Below are positions 1 to 4,790 of a stretch of 5,221 nt of DNA, in pieces; the stretch's first letter is position 1, and the number at the start of each line of letters is the position of its first letter. The notes below the pieces were generated by a model, which had not been told where the DNA came from, did not search any database, and worked only from the letters and a program-made list of their open reading frames with translations. The translations under genes were made by a program, and so were the position numbers. The stretch spans positions 1 to 5,221 of the forward strand of contig JAFTXL010000101.1 of NCBI GenBank assembly GCA_017464985.1, written 5' to 3'. This DNA comes from Clostridia bacterium. Its GTDB lineage: Bacteria; Bacillota_A; Clostridia; UBA1212.

Positions 1-51
1 CGCCGACGCCACCGTCTGCGGTTTGCTGTTTGATGCGGTGAAGTATTATTT
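1..51. other. Unassigned window edge
   Basis: This short, comparatively GC-rich stretch lies downstream of the ATPase gene that ends at 52. On the plus strand two frames close with stops at 31-33 and 39-41, so it could be the tail of an incoming convergent gene. On the minus strand there is no ATG and no ribosome binding site that would start a following gene. I see no convincing hairpin terminator. Nothing can be named from so little sequence. Confidence 0.3.
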
Positions 52-750
52 TTACCCACCTCTGTCCCATAGCAGTTTTACGTATTCTTCAAGCGGAAGT
101 ATTTCATCTTCCGGCAGAGCCTTTGAAAGCTCATCGCAAATAGATTTATTTGCGGCGGAAAATAGCAAGGGTATATTTTTTTCGTCGGAGATTTCTTTCA
201 TCAGGGGAAGTCCTGAAAGTACAGTGTCTGCATTTGTCATCTCAAGTAGATTTGTGTTGTTTACAAGTGCGTCTATTTTGAGCAGAGAAGATGTTTCGAC
301 TTCATCGAATATCTTGCATGCGAGTTCTTTATTTTTTGTAAAAGGTCTGTTTTTATTTACAACAAAAAATATAATATGGTCGCGGCGCGCGATTCGGTCA
401 CTGTAATAACCGACAGCACGTGCGCCTAAATCATCGCCGCCGATATCGAGAATTACATCGTATTCCGGGTCGTCAATAATTGCGCCCATTTTGCCTGTGA
501 GCGCCGGTACGTCAGCGTTCGTATTTGCATAAGACGGCACTTCAACAAGGATTCCCAATTCTTCGAGGGCTGACTGCGCGTCAGCGCTTCGGAAAAAAGG
601 ATTGATAATATCTAAATCAACCATTGCGACTTTGCGCTCCGGATTATTCTTTTTAAGATTGATAGCAAAATTTATCGCGACTTCTGATTTGCCGCTTCCG
701 AAATGTCCGGTAAAGACATAAACACAGGGTGTTTTTTTTATACATTTCAT
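52..750 (-). CDS. P-loop ATPase of the CobQ/CobB/MinD/ParA class
   Basis: This is a 232-residue soluble nucleotide-binding protein. Residues 10-14 form a hydrophobic strand leading into the P-loop GHFGSGKSE (15-23). A switch-like VDLDIINPFFRS follows at 44-55 (Asp45, Asp47), and a Walker B-like strand VILDIGGDDLGARA lies at 99-112. VNKNRPF at 130-136 and ALVNNTNL at 161-168 resemble the base-recognition region of SIMIBI NTPases. The signature lysine of the MinD/ParA deviant Walker A is a histidine here (His16), so ParA-like partitioning is unlikely. From memory, proteins with this P-loop often sit beside 2-oxoacid:ferredoxin oxidoreductase genes in Clostridia, but the downstream neighbour lies outside the window. 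The ATG at 750 follows GGAG at 762-765 with 11 nt spacing. The A8 run in codons 4-7 is intact. The reading frame is secure; the exact role is unknown. Confidence 0.9.
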   Translation of the reverse strand: MKCIKKTPCVYVFTGHFGSGKSEVAINFAINLKKNNPERKVAMVDLDIINPFFRSADAQSALEELGILVEVPSYANTNADVPALTGKMGAIIDDPEYDVILDIGGDDLGARAVGYYSDRIARRDHIIFFVVNKNRPFTKNKELACKIFDEVETSSLLKIDALVNNTNLLEMTNADTVLSGLPLMKEISDEKNIPLLFSAANKSICDELSKALPEDEILPLEEYVKLLWDRGG

Positions 751-776
751 AAATATATCATCTCCGTTGTCACTTA

Positions 777-807
777 AAAATATCAGTTTAAAATACAGTG
801 ATATTTT
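777..807. repeat. Perfect 9-bp AT-rich inverted repeat
   Basis: AAAATATCA (777-785) and TGATATTTT (799-807) are perfect inverted copies separated by 13 nt, in the 80-bp gap between the membrane-protein gene and the ATPase gene. On the minus strand the second arm runs on into further T residues, so a weak terminator for the upstream operon is possible. The stem has only two G-C pairs in 9, however. Because it overlaps the proposed -10 element of the ATPase promoter, a repressor operator is an equally good reading. Confidence 0.45.
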
Positions 808-830
808 ACCGCATATTTTCAGAAAAACAA
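803..830 (-). promoter_or_regulatory. Possible promoter of the P-loop ATPase gene
   Basis: Read on the minus strand, TTGTTT (830-825) and TAAAAT (808-803) are separated by 16 bp, an acceptable sigma-70/SigA-type pair. Transcription would begin about 45 nt before the ATG at 750. The -10 element lies in the right arm of the inverted repeat at 777-807. The region is very AT-rich, so chance matches are common; this is a suggestion only. Confidence 0.35.
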
Positions 831-1241
831 TTATTTGTTGCGTTTGCCATGCCCCAAGAGCCTTAACGCAAATGCGATTAAACCTGCGGCGATAAAGCTT
901 GCTCCCGCAATGGGATAAACTGATATAAGGCTGTTAGTTGTTCCGTATATTTCAAGAACTCCCTGAAATATGCTGCCGACAGTCAGTGCAGCAATTCCTG
1001 AGCTGTACAGATCGACCGCGATACTTCCCGGGTATATACACCGGGAAATAGACATAGCATAGAATGGCAGCGTTCCTCCGATGAGAGGAATCATAAATGC
1101 GTAGAGCATAAAATATGAGTATACTCCGTGTCCGAAGAGCTCGTAAACTGCGCCGAACACAGCGCAGAAAACCGCAAATAAAAGATATATAAAACCTGCT
1201 TTCGCGTTTTTATGTTTATTATCGTTATCCGATGTATACAA
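831..1241 (-). CDS. Small four-helix integral membrane protein, function unknown
   Basis: This is a 136-residue protein with a short charged N-terminus (about 1-14) and four predicted membrane segments near 16-36, 42-63, 74-97 and 104-127. It ends in a basic tail, GHGKRNK. No catalytic motif is visible. The pattern AVFGAVYELFGHGVYSYFM recalls uncharacterised Clostridia membrane proteins I have seen beside phosphodiester glycosidase genes; that is memory, not a search. The start is a TTG at 1241, inside the end of the upstream gene, chosen because GAGGGG (1256-1251) lies 9 nt before it and no later Met or good site exists before the first helix. The 17-bp overlap implies translational coupling to the glycosidase gene, so the two products may work together at the membrane. 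Confidence 0.85.
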   Translation of the reverse strand: MYTSDNDNKHKNAKAGFIYLLFAVFCAVFGAVYELFGHGVYSYFMLYAFMIPLIGGTLPFYAMSISRCIYPGSIAVDLYSSGIAALTVGSIFQGVLEIYGTTNSLISVYPIAGASFIAAGLIAFALRLLGHGKRNK

Positions 1242-2184
1242 TATCGCTGACCCCTCTTTCTTCTATAGTATCGCCGTAAGTAGTAGGCTTGTTTATCACT
1301 TTTCCGTTAAAGACCATTGTGGAGGAGCCGCCCCCATCTAAATTATAACCGCATGTAGCGCCGAGCTTTTGCATAAATTCTGCAAGTTCAAAGAGCTTGA
1401 GCCCTGCGCTTTCGTCAGTTCTGCCGTCAGAAACCACAAAAACATAATGAAGGTCGTCTATAATTCCGATTGCGGTACGCGGATTGCTTTCCATTTCTTT
1501 GCTTACTTTGTCATTTTCGGTTACTGTAATTTCACCGTCGGCGATAAGTGCCGGACCAAAAGAGAGGACATGAACAGCGCCGTCATCAATCAAGTCTGAA
1601 GCAGAGTAATCTGTTTCATAAAAAGTTTTAAACGAGCCGTCGCTGAAAATTGCAAGCGCTTCTCTGTCTCTTGAAGCTGCGGCGCGGTAAAGCGTTCCGT
1701 TTCGTATAACGTAGCCGCGTTCTCTTGAACCGTAATAATCGCCGTTTACAGAGAGAACTGCCTCTACATTTTCTGCTATTTCGGACGGTCTTTCGGTAAT
1801 GTTTCTTCCGTAGATATTTCTGGCAAAAGCTGTTTTAAGATACTCAGACGATGAAATGCGTATTTCGGCAACATAGATTGAAGTATCGTATTCCCGGTAT
1901 TTGGTGATTTCAATATTTATGTTGCTGTCTTTATATGTTGTATCTGTAACAATATATTCGTTTTCATTTGCAAGGAAGAAAGAATTGTTATCGCTTTTGC
2001 CCCCGTCTGTCATATTTGCTCCGCTGTGTAATGCGGATTGGCTTTCGAGAGGTGCAACTGCCGAGTCCTGGCGTTCTATAACAAATGTGTCCAAAGCAAT
2101 GTATACGGTAAAGCTAATGAGCAGCAGGCTGTATACTAATGCCCATGCAAATTTTTTAAAAAACAAATTTATCACACCTATCAT
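1225..2184 (-). CDS. Membrane-anchored phosphodiester glycosidase-domain protein (NAGPA/DUF2233 family)
   Basis: This is a 319-residue protein with a basic N-terminus and one hydrophobic segment (about 13-31) acting as signal anchor, so the catalytic part should lie outside the cell. A low-complexity linker (about 38-70) precedes the NAGPA-like domain. Family landmarks are VLSVNGDYYG (143-152), the NPRTAIG segment (234-240), VFVVSDGR (248-255) and the glycine-rich signature GYNLDGGGSSTMVFNGKVINKP (279-300). Relatives include the enzyme that uncovers mannose-6-phosphate by removing GlcNAc; the bacterial substrate is unknown but is probably a sugar phosphodiester of an envelope polymer. It is the first gene of a minus-strand operon with the overlapping membrane protein. 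The ATG at 2184 lacks a clear ribosome binding site. A TTG at 2166 (residue 7) has AGGTG 8 nt upstream and is a credible alternative start, giving a protein beginning FFKKFAWALVYS after the initiator. Confidence 0.92.
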   Translation of the reverse strand: MIGVINLFFKKFAWALVYSLLLISFTVYIALDTFVIERQDSAVAPLESQSALHSGANMTDGGKSDNNSFFLANENEYIVTDTTYKDSNINIEITKYREYDTSIYVAEIRISSSEYLKTAFARNIYGRNITERPSEIAENVEAVLSVNGDYYGSRERGYVIRNGTLYRAAASRDREALAIFSDGSFKTFYETDYSASDLIDDGAVHVLSFGPALIADGEITVTENDKVSKEMESNPRTAIGIIDDLHYVFVVSDGRTDESAGLKLFELAEFMQKLGATCGYNLDGGGSSTMVFNGKVINKPTTYGDTIEERGVSDIVYIG

Positions 2185-2234
2185 CTGTATTATAATCTTA
2201 CATATCCTATTTTAACCGATTATATGTACCAAAT

Positions 2235-2263
2235 ATTTTATTATATAAAAGGTCATAATTCAA
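2235..2263 (-). promoter_or_regulatory. Candidate promoter for the glycosidase operon
   Basis: On the minus strand TTGAAT (2263-2258) and TAAAAT (2240-2235) are spaced by 17 bp, a good SigA-type arrangement. The leader before the ATG at 2184 would be roughly 45 nt. Its -35 box lies next to the weak -35 area of the plus-strand promoter, so one bound regulator could affect both directions. Confidence 0.4.
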
Positions 2264-2264
2264 C

Positions 2265-2295
2265 TTTAATACAATCAATAAAATTGTGATATACT
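2265..2295 (+). promoter_or_regulatory. Candidate extended -10 promoter for the two-component system
   Basis: TGATATACT at 2287-2295 is an extended -10 element (TG, one base, then TATACT at 2290-2295). The -35 region is poor; TTTAAT at 2265-2270 or its one-base shift is the best available. An extended -10 with a weak -35 is typical of promoters that need an activator, which fits autoregulation by the OmpR-type regulator. The transcript would carry a leader of about 85-90 nt. Confidence 0.5.
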
Positions 2296-2376
2296 GTAAA
2301 AAATTTTTAGAACATATATTTTTAATTTCAACTAAGGTATTTTTGCTAGCATAAATGACAGTTATATGAAAAACTT

Positions 2377-2382
2377 CGGAGG
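2377..2382 (+). promoter_or_regulatory. Strong ribosome binding site of the response regulator
   Basis: CGGAGG lies 7 nt before the ATG at 2390, fixing that start without ambiguity. The translation start signals of the regulator are therefore intact although the gene is damaged at its 3' end. Confidence 0.85.
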
Positions 2383-2389
2383 TTAAAAA

Positions 2390-2992
2390 ATGAGGCTCTT
2401 GTTTGCGGAGGATGAACGTTCTCTTTCAAAAGCGGTTGTTGCGATCCTTGAAAAAAATAATTATTCCGTAGATGCTGTGTATGACGGAGAGGAAGCTTTG
2501 GATTATATAGAAAGCCAAGAGTACGAGGGTATTATCCTTGATATAATGATGCCTAAAAAAGACGGGATAAGCGTTTTGAAAAAGATTCGCGAGAAAGGGA
2601 TTACAACACCTGTTCTGATTTTGTCGGCCAAATCCGAAGTGGATGATAAGGTTACAGGGCTTGACAGCGGAGCGAACGATTATCTTACAAAACCGTTTGC
2701 GACAAAAGAGCTTTTGGCGCGGATACGTGCAATGACACGCGGTGCAAATGTACAGCTTGATTCACGTCTGTGTGTCGGCAATGTAACTCTTGACTGCGCA
2801 AATTTTGAGCTTTCTACGCAGAGCGGCAGCTACAGACTAGCGAATAAAGAATTTCAGATGATGGAAATGCTTATGCGCAATCCTAAAAAACTGATTTCTA
2901 CCGAACGTTTTATGGAACATATATGGGGTTATGAAAGTGATGCTGAATTGAATGTGGTTTGGGTATATATTTCGTATCTCAGAAAAAATTGA
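2390..2992 (+). CDS. OmpR/PhoB-family response regulator, C-terminally truncated reading frame
   Basis: This open frame gives 200 residues. The receiver domain (1-118) has everything needed for phosphotransfer: acidic Glu7/Asp8, phosphoacceptor Asp51 in IILDIMMP, Ser79 in LILSAKS and Lys101 in YLTKPF. The winged-helix DNA-binding domain begins near 125 with FELSTQ, and continues through the recognition-helix region ending SDAELNVVWVYISYLRKN. The frame then stops at TGA 2990-2992, so the C-terminal wing hairpin (normally a segment like IKxxRNxGYxL) is missing. OmpR regulators usually have about 225 residues. A protein ending here could still be phosphorylated by a partner kinase but should bind DNA poorly, because the wing supports DNA contact. 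It lies directly upstream of its cognate kinase. See the pseudogene entry for the restored frame. Confidence 0.85.
   Translation: MRLLFAEDERSLSKAVVAILEKNNYSVDAVYDGEEALDYIESQEYEGIILDIMMPKKDGISVLKKIREKGITTPVLILSAKSEVDDKVTGLDSGANDYLTKPFATKELLARIRAMTRGANVQLDSRLCVGNVTLDCANFELSTQSGSYRLANKEFQMMEMLMRNPKKLISTERFMEHIWGYESDAELNVVWVYISYLRKN
2983..2992 (+). other. Frameshift site in regulator: A AAA AAT heptamer followed by stop
   Basis: The zero frame reads AAA AAT TGA. The heptamer at 2983-2989 fits the X XXY YYZ pattern, with the stop codon immediately after it. Slipping back one base gives AAA AAA TTG and enters the conserved tail. I see no upstream Shine-Dalgarno-like stimulator at the right distance and no strong hairpin just downstream, so efficient programmed frameshifting is not supported. 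Confidence 0.6.
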
Positions 2993-3047
2993 CAGCAATA
3001 AATGCAAACATACAGATTAAAGCCGCGAGAAATGCGGGATATTCTCT

Positions 3048-3052
3048 GGAGG
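3048..3052 (+). promoter_or_regulatory. Ribosome binding site of the kinase, inside the regulator's lost tail
   Basis: GGAGG sits 7 nt before the ATG at 3060 and also encodes part of the LEES sequence of the regulator's original C-terminus. Translation of the kinase was presumably coupled to the regulator. With the regulator now stopping at 2992, ribosomes terminate about 68 nt upstream, which weakens that coupling, although this site could still recruit ribosomes directly. Confidence 0.8.
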
Positions 3053-3059
3053 AGAGCAA

Positions 3060-3704
3060 ATGATTAAAAAACTGCGCAGAAAGCTTGTTGCAATATCAAT
3101 GATATCGATGCTTCTTGTCTTGTTTACCGTGGTCAGCGTTATAAATATACTGAATTTTTGTGGTATTGTGGACGATGCGGATTTCATACTTTCTGTGCTT
3201 GCTTCAAACGATGGAACTTTTCCTGTTATAGAAAAAGGAAACAGCGGTGCAGACAGGAATGAGTTTGAAAGTATGCCTGATAATAATATTCCTAAAAAGA
3301 ATCAAAGTGACATTATTGTATTTCTTGACTGCAGCAACAGTCTTTCTACATGTAAAACATTTCTTTTTACAAGCGGAATAATATCATTTGCCGGAGCACT
3401 TGCTGTATTTCTTTTAATTCTCATTTTTTCGGGACGTATAGTAAAACCTGTTTCTGAGAGCTATGAAAAGCAGAAGCAGTTCATTACAGATGCCGGACAT
3501 GAAATAAAAACACCGATAACTATCATTGATGCAGATGCCGAAGTTCTTGCGATGGATTTAGGCGAAAATGAGTGGCTTTCGGATATCAGAAAGCAGACAA
3601 AAAGGCTTAGTATCCTCACAAATGATTTGATTTATCTTTCCCGCATGGAGGAAAGAAAAGCTCCCTTGTCTGTGATAGAATTTCCAATTTCGGATATTAC
3701 GTAA
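3060..3704 (+). CDS. Histidine kinase N-terminal fragment: sensor and HisKA domains
   Basis: This is a 214-residue open frame. It has a basic N-terminus (KKLRRK), a first membrane helix (about 9-33), an extracellular stretch (about 34-98), and a second helix (about 101-124). A short linker, GRIVKPVSESYEKQKQ, leads to the HisKA domain with H-box FITDAGHEIKTP; the phosphoacceptor is His147. The dimerisation helices continue through NDLIYLSRMEERK (188-200) to the TAA at 3702. On its own this fragment could sit in the membrane and dimerise but lacks the ATP-binding domain, so it cannot autophosphorylate. The extracellular part is only about 65 residues; relatives I remember have roughly 140, ending like this one in an IIVFLDCS-type strand. 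The linker is too short for a normal HAMP domain, which fits that family. Confidence 0.8.
   Translation: MIKKLRRKLVAISMISMLLVLFTVVSVINILNFCGIVDDADFILSVLASNDGTFPVIEKGNSGADRNEFESMPDNNIPKKNQSDIIVFLDCSNSLSTCKTFLFTSGIISFAGALAVFLLILIFSGRIVKPVSESYEKQKQFITDAGHEIKTPITIIDADAEVLAMDLGENEWLSDIRKQTKRLSILTNDLIYLSRMEERKAPLSVIEFPISDIT
3702..3704 (+). other. Premature TAA in the kinase
   Basis: The context is GAT ATT ACG TAA GAA ATT GCG. It lies just after the second HisKA helix, at a position that aligns with a variable residue of related kinases as I recall them. There is no selenocysteine logic (TAA, not TGA) and TAA ends other genes in this window, so code reassignment is excluded. Confidence 0.85.
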
Positions 3705-3728
3705 GAAATTGCGCAGTCATTTCAGGCT

Positions 3729-4124
3729 GTGGCGAAAACGCAAAACAAGAATTTCGACATTAACATTGAGCCTCTTATGTCTTTTAAAGGTGACGAAAAA
3801 GCAATACGCCAGCTCGTGTCAATTTTGCTCGATAATGCTATTAAATATTCTTCTAAGAACGGTGACATAGCTCTGTCTTTGAAAAAACAGGGGTCGAAGA
3901 TCTGTCTTAAAGTTTCAAATACTGCTGATGAAATAAGGAAAGAAACTCTTCCGAATCTTTTTGAACGGTTTTACCGTGAGGATAAATCGCGTAATTCCGA
4001 AACTGGCGGTTACGGAATTGGTCTTTCCGTTGCAAAGGCAATTACTTCAGCGCATAAGGGTAAGATTTCCGCCGAAACACCGGATGGCAAAACTATGATG
4101 ATGACAGTAATTTTGCCCGGCTGA
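3729..4124 (+). CDS. Histidine kinase C-terminal fragment: HATPase_c domain
   Basis: The frame downstream of the stop encodes the ATP-binding domain of the same kinase. It has the N-box in RQLVSILLDNAIKYS, the F-box-like LFERFYREDKSRNSET and the G2-type GGYGIGLSVAKAI, ending with a typical ILPG terminal strand. The usual G1 DxGxG motif is replaced by VSNTADEIRKETL, as I recall for this subfamily, so this is not itself a defect. The GTG at 3729 is only the first available start codon. It has at best an AGG 3 nt upstream, too close to work well, so this is unlikely to be an independently translated gene. It is best read as the severed 3' part of the kinase pseudogene. Confidence 0.7.
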   Translation: MAKTQNKNFDINIEPLMSFKGDEKAIRQLVSILLDNAIKYSSKNGDIALSLKKQGSKICLKVSNTADEIRKETLPNLFERFYREDKSRNSETGGYGIGLSVAKAITSAHKGKISAETPDGKTMMMTVILPG

Positions 4125-4148
4125 TTTCGGAATAAAAATTTGAGATAA

Positions 4149-4790
4149 TTAGTTATGTTTTAAATCTACAATGAGTCTGTAAAGTTTCGGAGATATATAA
4201 AAAATAGTAAACCTTGCATTTACTTTAAATGAGTTATACTTTACTGTTTTTTTGAACATGCAAGAGAATGATGGCTTGTACTTTTTAATCCAATCTTTAT
4301 GACCGTGCTTGACAGCGTCATAATAGGTTGAAATATACAATTCGCAAAATGCTTTCGCTGCTTTAAGTGCTGCTGCTTTAAGTCCGTTTTCTTCAAAAAC
4401 TGTTATGCGTCTTTCGAAAACAGCCAAAAAATCAACATTTTTTTTGCTGAATGAGTGGTGTGTAAGCGAAGTGTTGACATCTTGTCTGTAATTGTAGAAT
4501 GGCTTGTTTACATATGCAATCTTGTATTTTCTGAGGTACAAATCGGTTGCTAAATTCTCATCTTCACTTATATTTAACGTTTCGTCGAATTTGAGGTCGG
4601 AAAAGAAGTCTCGGCGGTATAATTTGTTGACAACCACAGAATATCTCAATATTTCTTCGGAATGGCTGTATAGGCCGTTGTTAATTACATCGTGGATGTC
4701 GATCATTTCTGAGTTTTCATCAATTTCAGAATATGATACTTGTGGTGAATCTGAAACAAAGTATGTGATGTCGCATACAACAAGTGTCAC
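4149..4790 (-). CDS. Glycosyltransferase family 2, C-terminal fragment
   Basis: This 213-residue frame carries the second half of a GT2 enzyme. VVVNKLYRRDFF (52-63) matches the common 'KLYRR.lF' segment and NISEDENLATDLYLR (73-87) holds the acidic ED motif of the acceptor side, where the catalytic base is expected. YNYRQDVNTSLTHH (99-112) is the usual tail of the GT-A domain. A helical, basic C-terminus follows, ending in a hydrophobic stretch near 194-210 that may sit at the membrane. The GTG at 4790 overlaps the stop of the upstream fragment and has no ribosome binding site, so it is not a true start. The real N-terminus is the fragment at 4787-5119. Confidence 0.75.
   Translation of the reverse strand: MTLVVCDITYFVSDSPQVSYSEIDENSEMIDIHDVINNGLYSHSEEILRYSVVVNKLYRRDFFSDLKFDETLNISEDENLATDLYLRKYKIAYVNKPFYNYRQDVNTSLTHHSFSKKNVDFLAVFERRITVFEENGLKAAALKAAKAFCELYISTYYDAVKHGHKDWIKKYKPSFSCMFKKTVKYNSFKVNARFTIFYISPKLYRLIVDLKHN

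Larger units (their letters stand above)
2185..2389. promoter_or_regulatory. AT-rich divergent regulatory region
   Basis: The 205-bp gap between two divergently read genes contains no open frame worth calling. It holds back-to-back promoter candidates for each direction (listed separately). Downstream of the plus-strand -10 there are repeats of ATTTTTA at 2303-2309 and 2318-2324, with the similar ATTTTTG at 2339-2345. OmpR-type regulators usually bind direct repeats near their own promoters, so this is where the adjacent regulator would be expected to act. The base composition is too skewed to call an operator with confidence. Confidence 0.5.
2390..3063 (+). pseudogene. Response regulator gene disrupted by a one-base frameshift near the 3' end
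   Basis: After codon 199 the frame is lost within an A6 run (2983-2988). Read one base back from 2989, the missing end appears: LTAINANIQIKAARNAG, then YSLEESK and TGA at 3061-3063. This is exactly the expected OmpR winged-helix tail and gives 224 residues in all. The restored stop overlaps the kinase ATG as ATGA, the usual coupled arrangement of such gene pairs, so the ancestral frame is certain. The simplest cause is loss of one A from an A7 run (AGA AAA AAA TTG to AGA AAA AAT TGA). The run also forms a slippery heptamer, A AAA AAT, where a -1 slip would restore the full protein. The choices are real pseudogene, sequencing error or slippage; the linked damage in the kinase makes a real pseudogene the leading reading. 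Confidence 0.8.
3060..4124 (+). pseudogene. Sensor histidine kinase gene disrupted by an in-frame stop
   Basis: The frame opened at 3060 continues without shift past the TAA at 3702-3704 to the TGA at 4122-4124. The codons just after the stop (EIAQSFQAVAKTQNKNF, 3705-3755) read smoothly into the HATPase domain. Together the parts make a 354-codon kinase with a single nonsense codon at 215. GAA, CAA and TTA would each give TAA by one substitution. Because the frame is the same on both sides, neither a homopolymer error nor ribosomal slippage can explain it. Readthrough is possible but TAA is normally the tightest stop. The gene is coupled by ATGA to the frameshifted regulator, and its sensor region appears shortened. 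Three separate changes in one two-component system point to loss of function with relaxed selection. Confidence 0.85.

Noticed and set aside
23..406. Plus-strand open frame of 127 codons with serine-rich product
   Set aside because: It is antisense to the well-supported ATPase gene, has no ribosome binding site, and its composition is that of a reverse-strand shadow.
1901..2215. Plus-strand open frame of 104 codons
   Set aside because: It lies antisense to the glycosidase gene's signal-anchor region; the hydrophobic stretch is the mirror of that coding sequence.
2992..3060. Programmed frameshift stimulators (hairpin or upstream Shine-Dalgarno) for the regulator
   Set aside because: The only strong Shine-Dalgarno is the kinase's own, 60 nt downstream, and no stable stem directly follows the heptamer. 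Low-level slippage remains possible but a dedicated signal is not seen.
3702..3704. Stop-codon reassignment or programmed readthrough
   Set aside because: TAA terminates the ATPase, membrane-protein and glycosidase genes here, so it is not reassigned, and no recoding structure is visible near the site.
4125..4148. Bidirectional terminator between kinase and glycosyltransferase
   Set aside because: The 24-bp gap is AT-rich and has no G-C-containing stem followed by a T run on either strand.
4788..4790. GTG at 4790 as a true start giving a separate 213-residue protein
   Set aside because: It has no ribosome binding site, and the sequence begins in the middle of a GT2 fold directly continuing the upstream fragment.
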